Below are positions 63,557-64,000 of a stretch of DNA of 64,000 nt, in pieces. Every line of letters starts with the position of its first letter. Positions within the stretch are counted from its first letter, which is position 1. Below the pieces are notes generated by a model that saw only the letters and a list, made by a program, of their open reading frames with translations, made no database searches and had not been told where the DNA came from. Location: assembly GCF_017498545.1 (NCBI RefSeq), contig NZ_CP071793.1, positions 7,620,256-7,684,255 on the forward strand. The letters run 5' to 3'. This DNA comes from Sulfidibacter corallicola (GTDB lineage Bacteria; Acidobacteriota; Holophagae; Acanthopleuribacterales; Acanthopleuribacteraceae). The translations under genes were made by a program, and so were the position numbers.

Positions 63557-64000
63557 CTAGATGTGCACGCGCTCAATATCCCCGCGCTTGATGTGGCGGT
63601 CGGTGCGGTCATACAGTCGCGTGGTCTTCGTGGAGGCGTGCCCGGCAATATCGGCGGCAATATCCAGGCTGCCGCCATTCTCCAAAAACACAGTAATGCC
63701 CGAACCACGGAGGCTGTGGTTACAGATCTCCGGATCGAGACCGGTTTGGCGCACGCGGCGCTTGATCATGTCCCAAGCCCGGCGCCGATTCAAGGGCCGC
63801 TCGGTGAAGCGTGCGTGGTGGCGGGATCCTTCGATAGCTCGGAACAGCCAACTGTCGGCCTCGTCGGCGATCCCCGAGGCCTCGAGATAGGCATCCATGT
63901 ATTCCTGGGCGAGATGATGGACCGGTACCTCTTTTTGTTTGCCGCCTTTTTCAGAAAAACGGAACACCGGTTGTCGACCGTTGACGCGATAGTGTTTGAC
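63557..64000 (-). CDS. Tyrosine recombinase, N-terminus beyond window
   Basis: The frame is open to the window edge. The visible 147 residues hold the catalytic C-terminus: VPVHHLAQEYMDAYLEASG, HSLRGSGITVFLENGGSLD (HxxR), IAGHASTKTTRLYDRTD (His, then nucleophile Tyr). The last residues (HIKRGDIERVHI) are usual for integron-like and XerD-type enzymes. It marks the right side of the accessory region. Confidence 0.88.
   Translation of the reverse strand, partial: VKHYRVNGRQPVFRFSEKGGKQKEVPVHHLAQEYMDAYLEASGIADEADSWLFRAIEGSRHHARFTERPLNRRRAWDMIKRRVRQTGLDPEICNHSLRGSGITVFLENGGSLDIAADIAGHASTKTTRLYDRTDRHIKRGDIERVHI

Overview
The window reads as a bacterial chromosome segment of moderately high GC. It has large PknB-type Ser/Thr kinases fused to TPR arrays, a response regulator fused to a kinase fold, exopolysaccharide-type glycosyltransferases and many GTAG-headed REP-like hairpins between genes. 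This style is common in Acidobacteriota, Myxococcota and Planctomycetota. I lean to an Acidobacteriota-like host with low confidence, because there is no rRNA or other marker gene. I saw no tRNA, rRNA or CRISPR array.

Layout, left part (1 to about 24.1 kb, probable backbone). An exopolysaccharide cluster on the minus strand (nucleotidyltransferase fragment, sugar transferase, sugar-transferase/WecG fusion, methyltransferase) is followed by an IS1182-type element sitting in the loop of a REP-like hairpin. Next come a response regulator-pseudokinase, an exported methyltransferase, a GNAT enzyme and a Josephin-like cysteine protease. Two paralogous kinase-TPR genes follow, each with the same 214-bp tandem repeat array at its 3' end; an RDD membrane protein lies between them. 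REP-like hairpins occur only in this part.

Right part (about 24.3 to 64 kb, accessory). It begins with a tyrosine recombinase and an AAA ATPase, followed by integrase and IS3 remnants. An IS66-type element with roughly 110-bp terminal inverted repeats is itself broken by an IS3-family element. Then come a GHKL ATPase-nuclease (probable defence), small hypothetical membrane proteins, a serine resolvase and a RelE/ParE-type toxin-antitoxin pair.

The centrepiece is at 42.6-52.1 kb. An operon encodes Trypco2, trypsin-like protease, MoxR AAA+ ATPase, a vWA-like/formylglycine-generating-enzyme (FGE)-fold protein, an HRDC protein and a reverse transcriptase. A template repeat and a second FGE-fold gene follow. 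The template repeat (50831-50954) aligns without gaps to the 3' parts of both FGE genes, and nearly all differences fall at template adenines. This is a diversity-generating retroelement (DGR) that diversifies two receptors of a protease/ATPase conflict system. The module is bounded by inverted repeats of about 50 bp.

From 52.2 to 63 kb lies a set of exported or membrane proteins: a kinesin-light-chain-like TPR protein, a two-TM protein with a carboxypeptidase-regulatory-like domain, and a 1278-residue protein carrying eighteen almost identical 144-bp repeats. A tail-collar protein and an 800-residue coiled-coil protein follow. Two paralogous promoters here share a palindrome. The window ends in a partial tyrosine recombinase.

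Working model (inference): the variable FGE lectin-like domains sense a ligand, the vWA-MoxR pair transmits or licenses the signal with ATP, and the trypsin-like protease is the effector.
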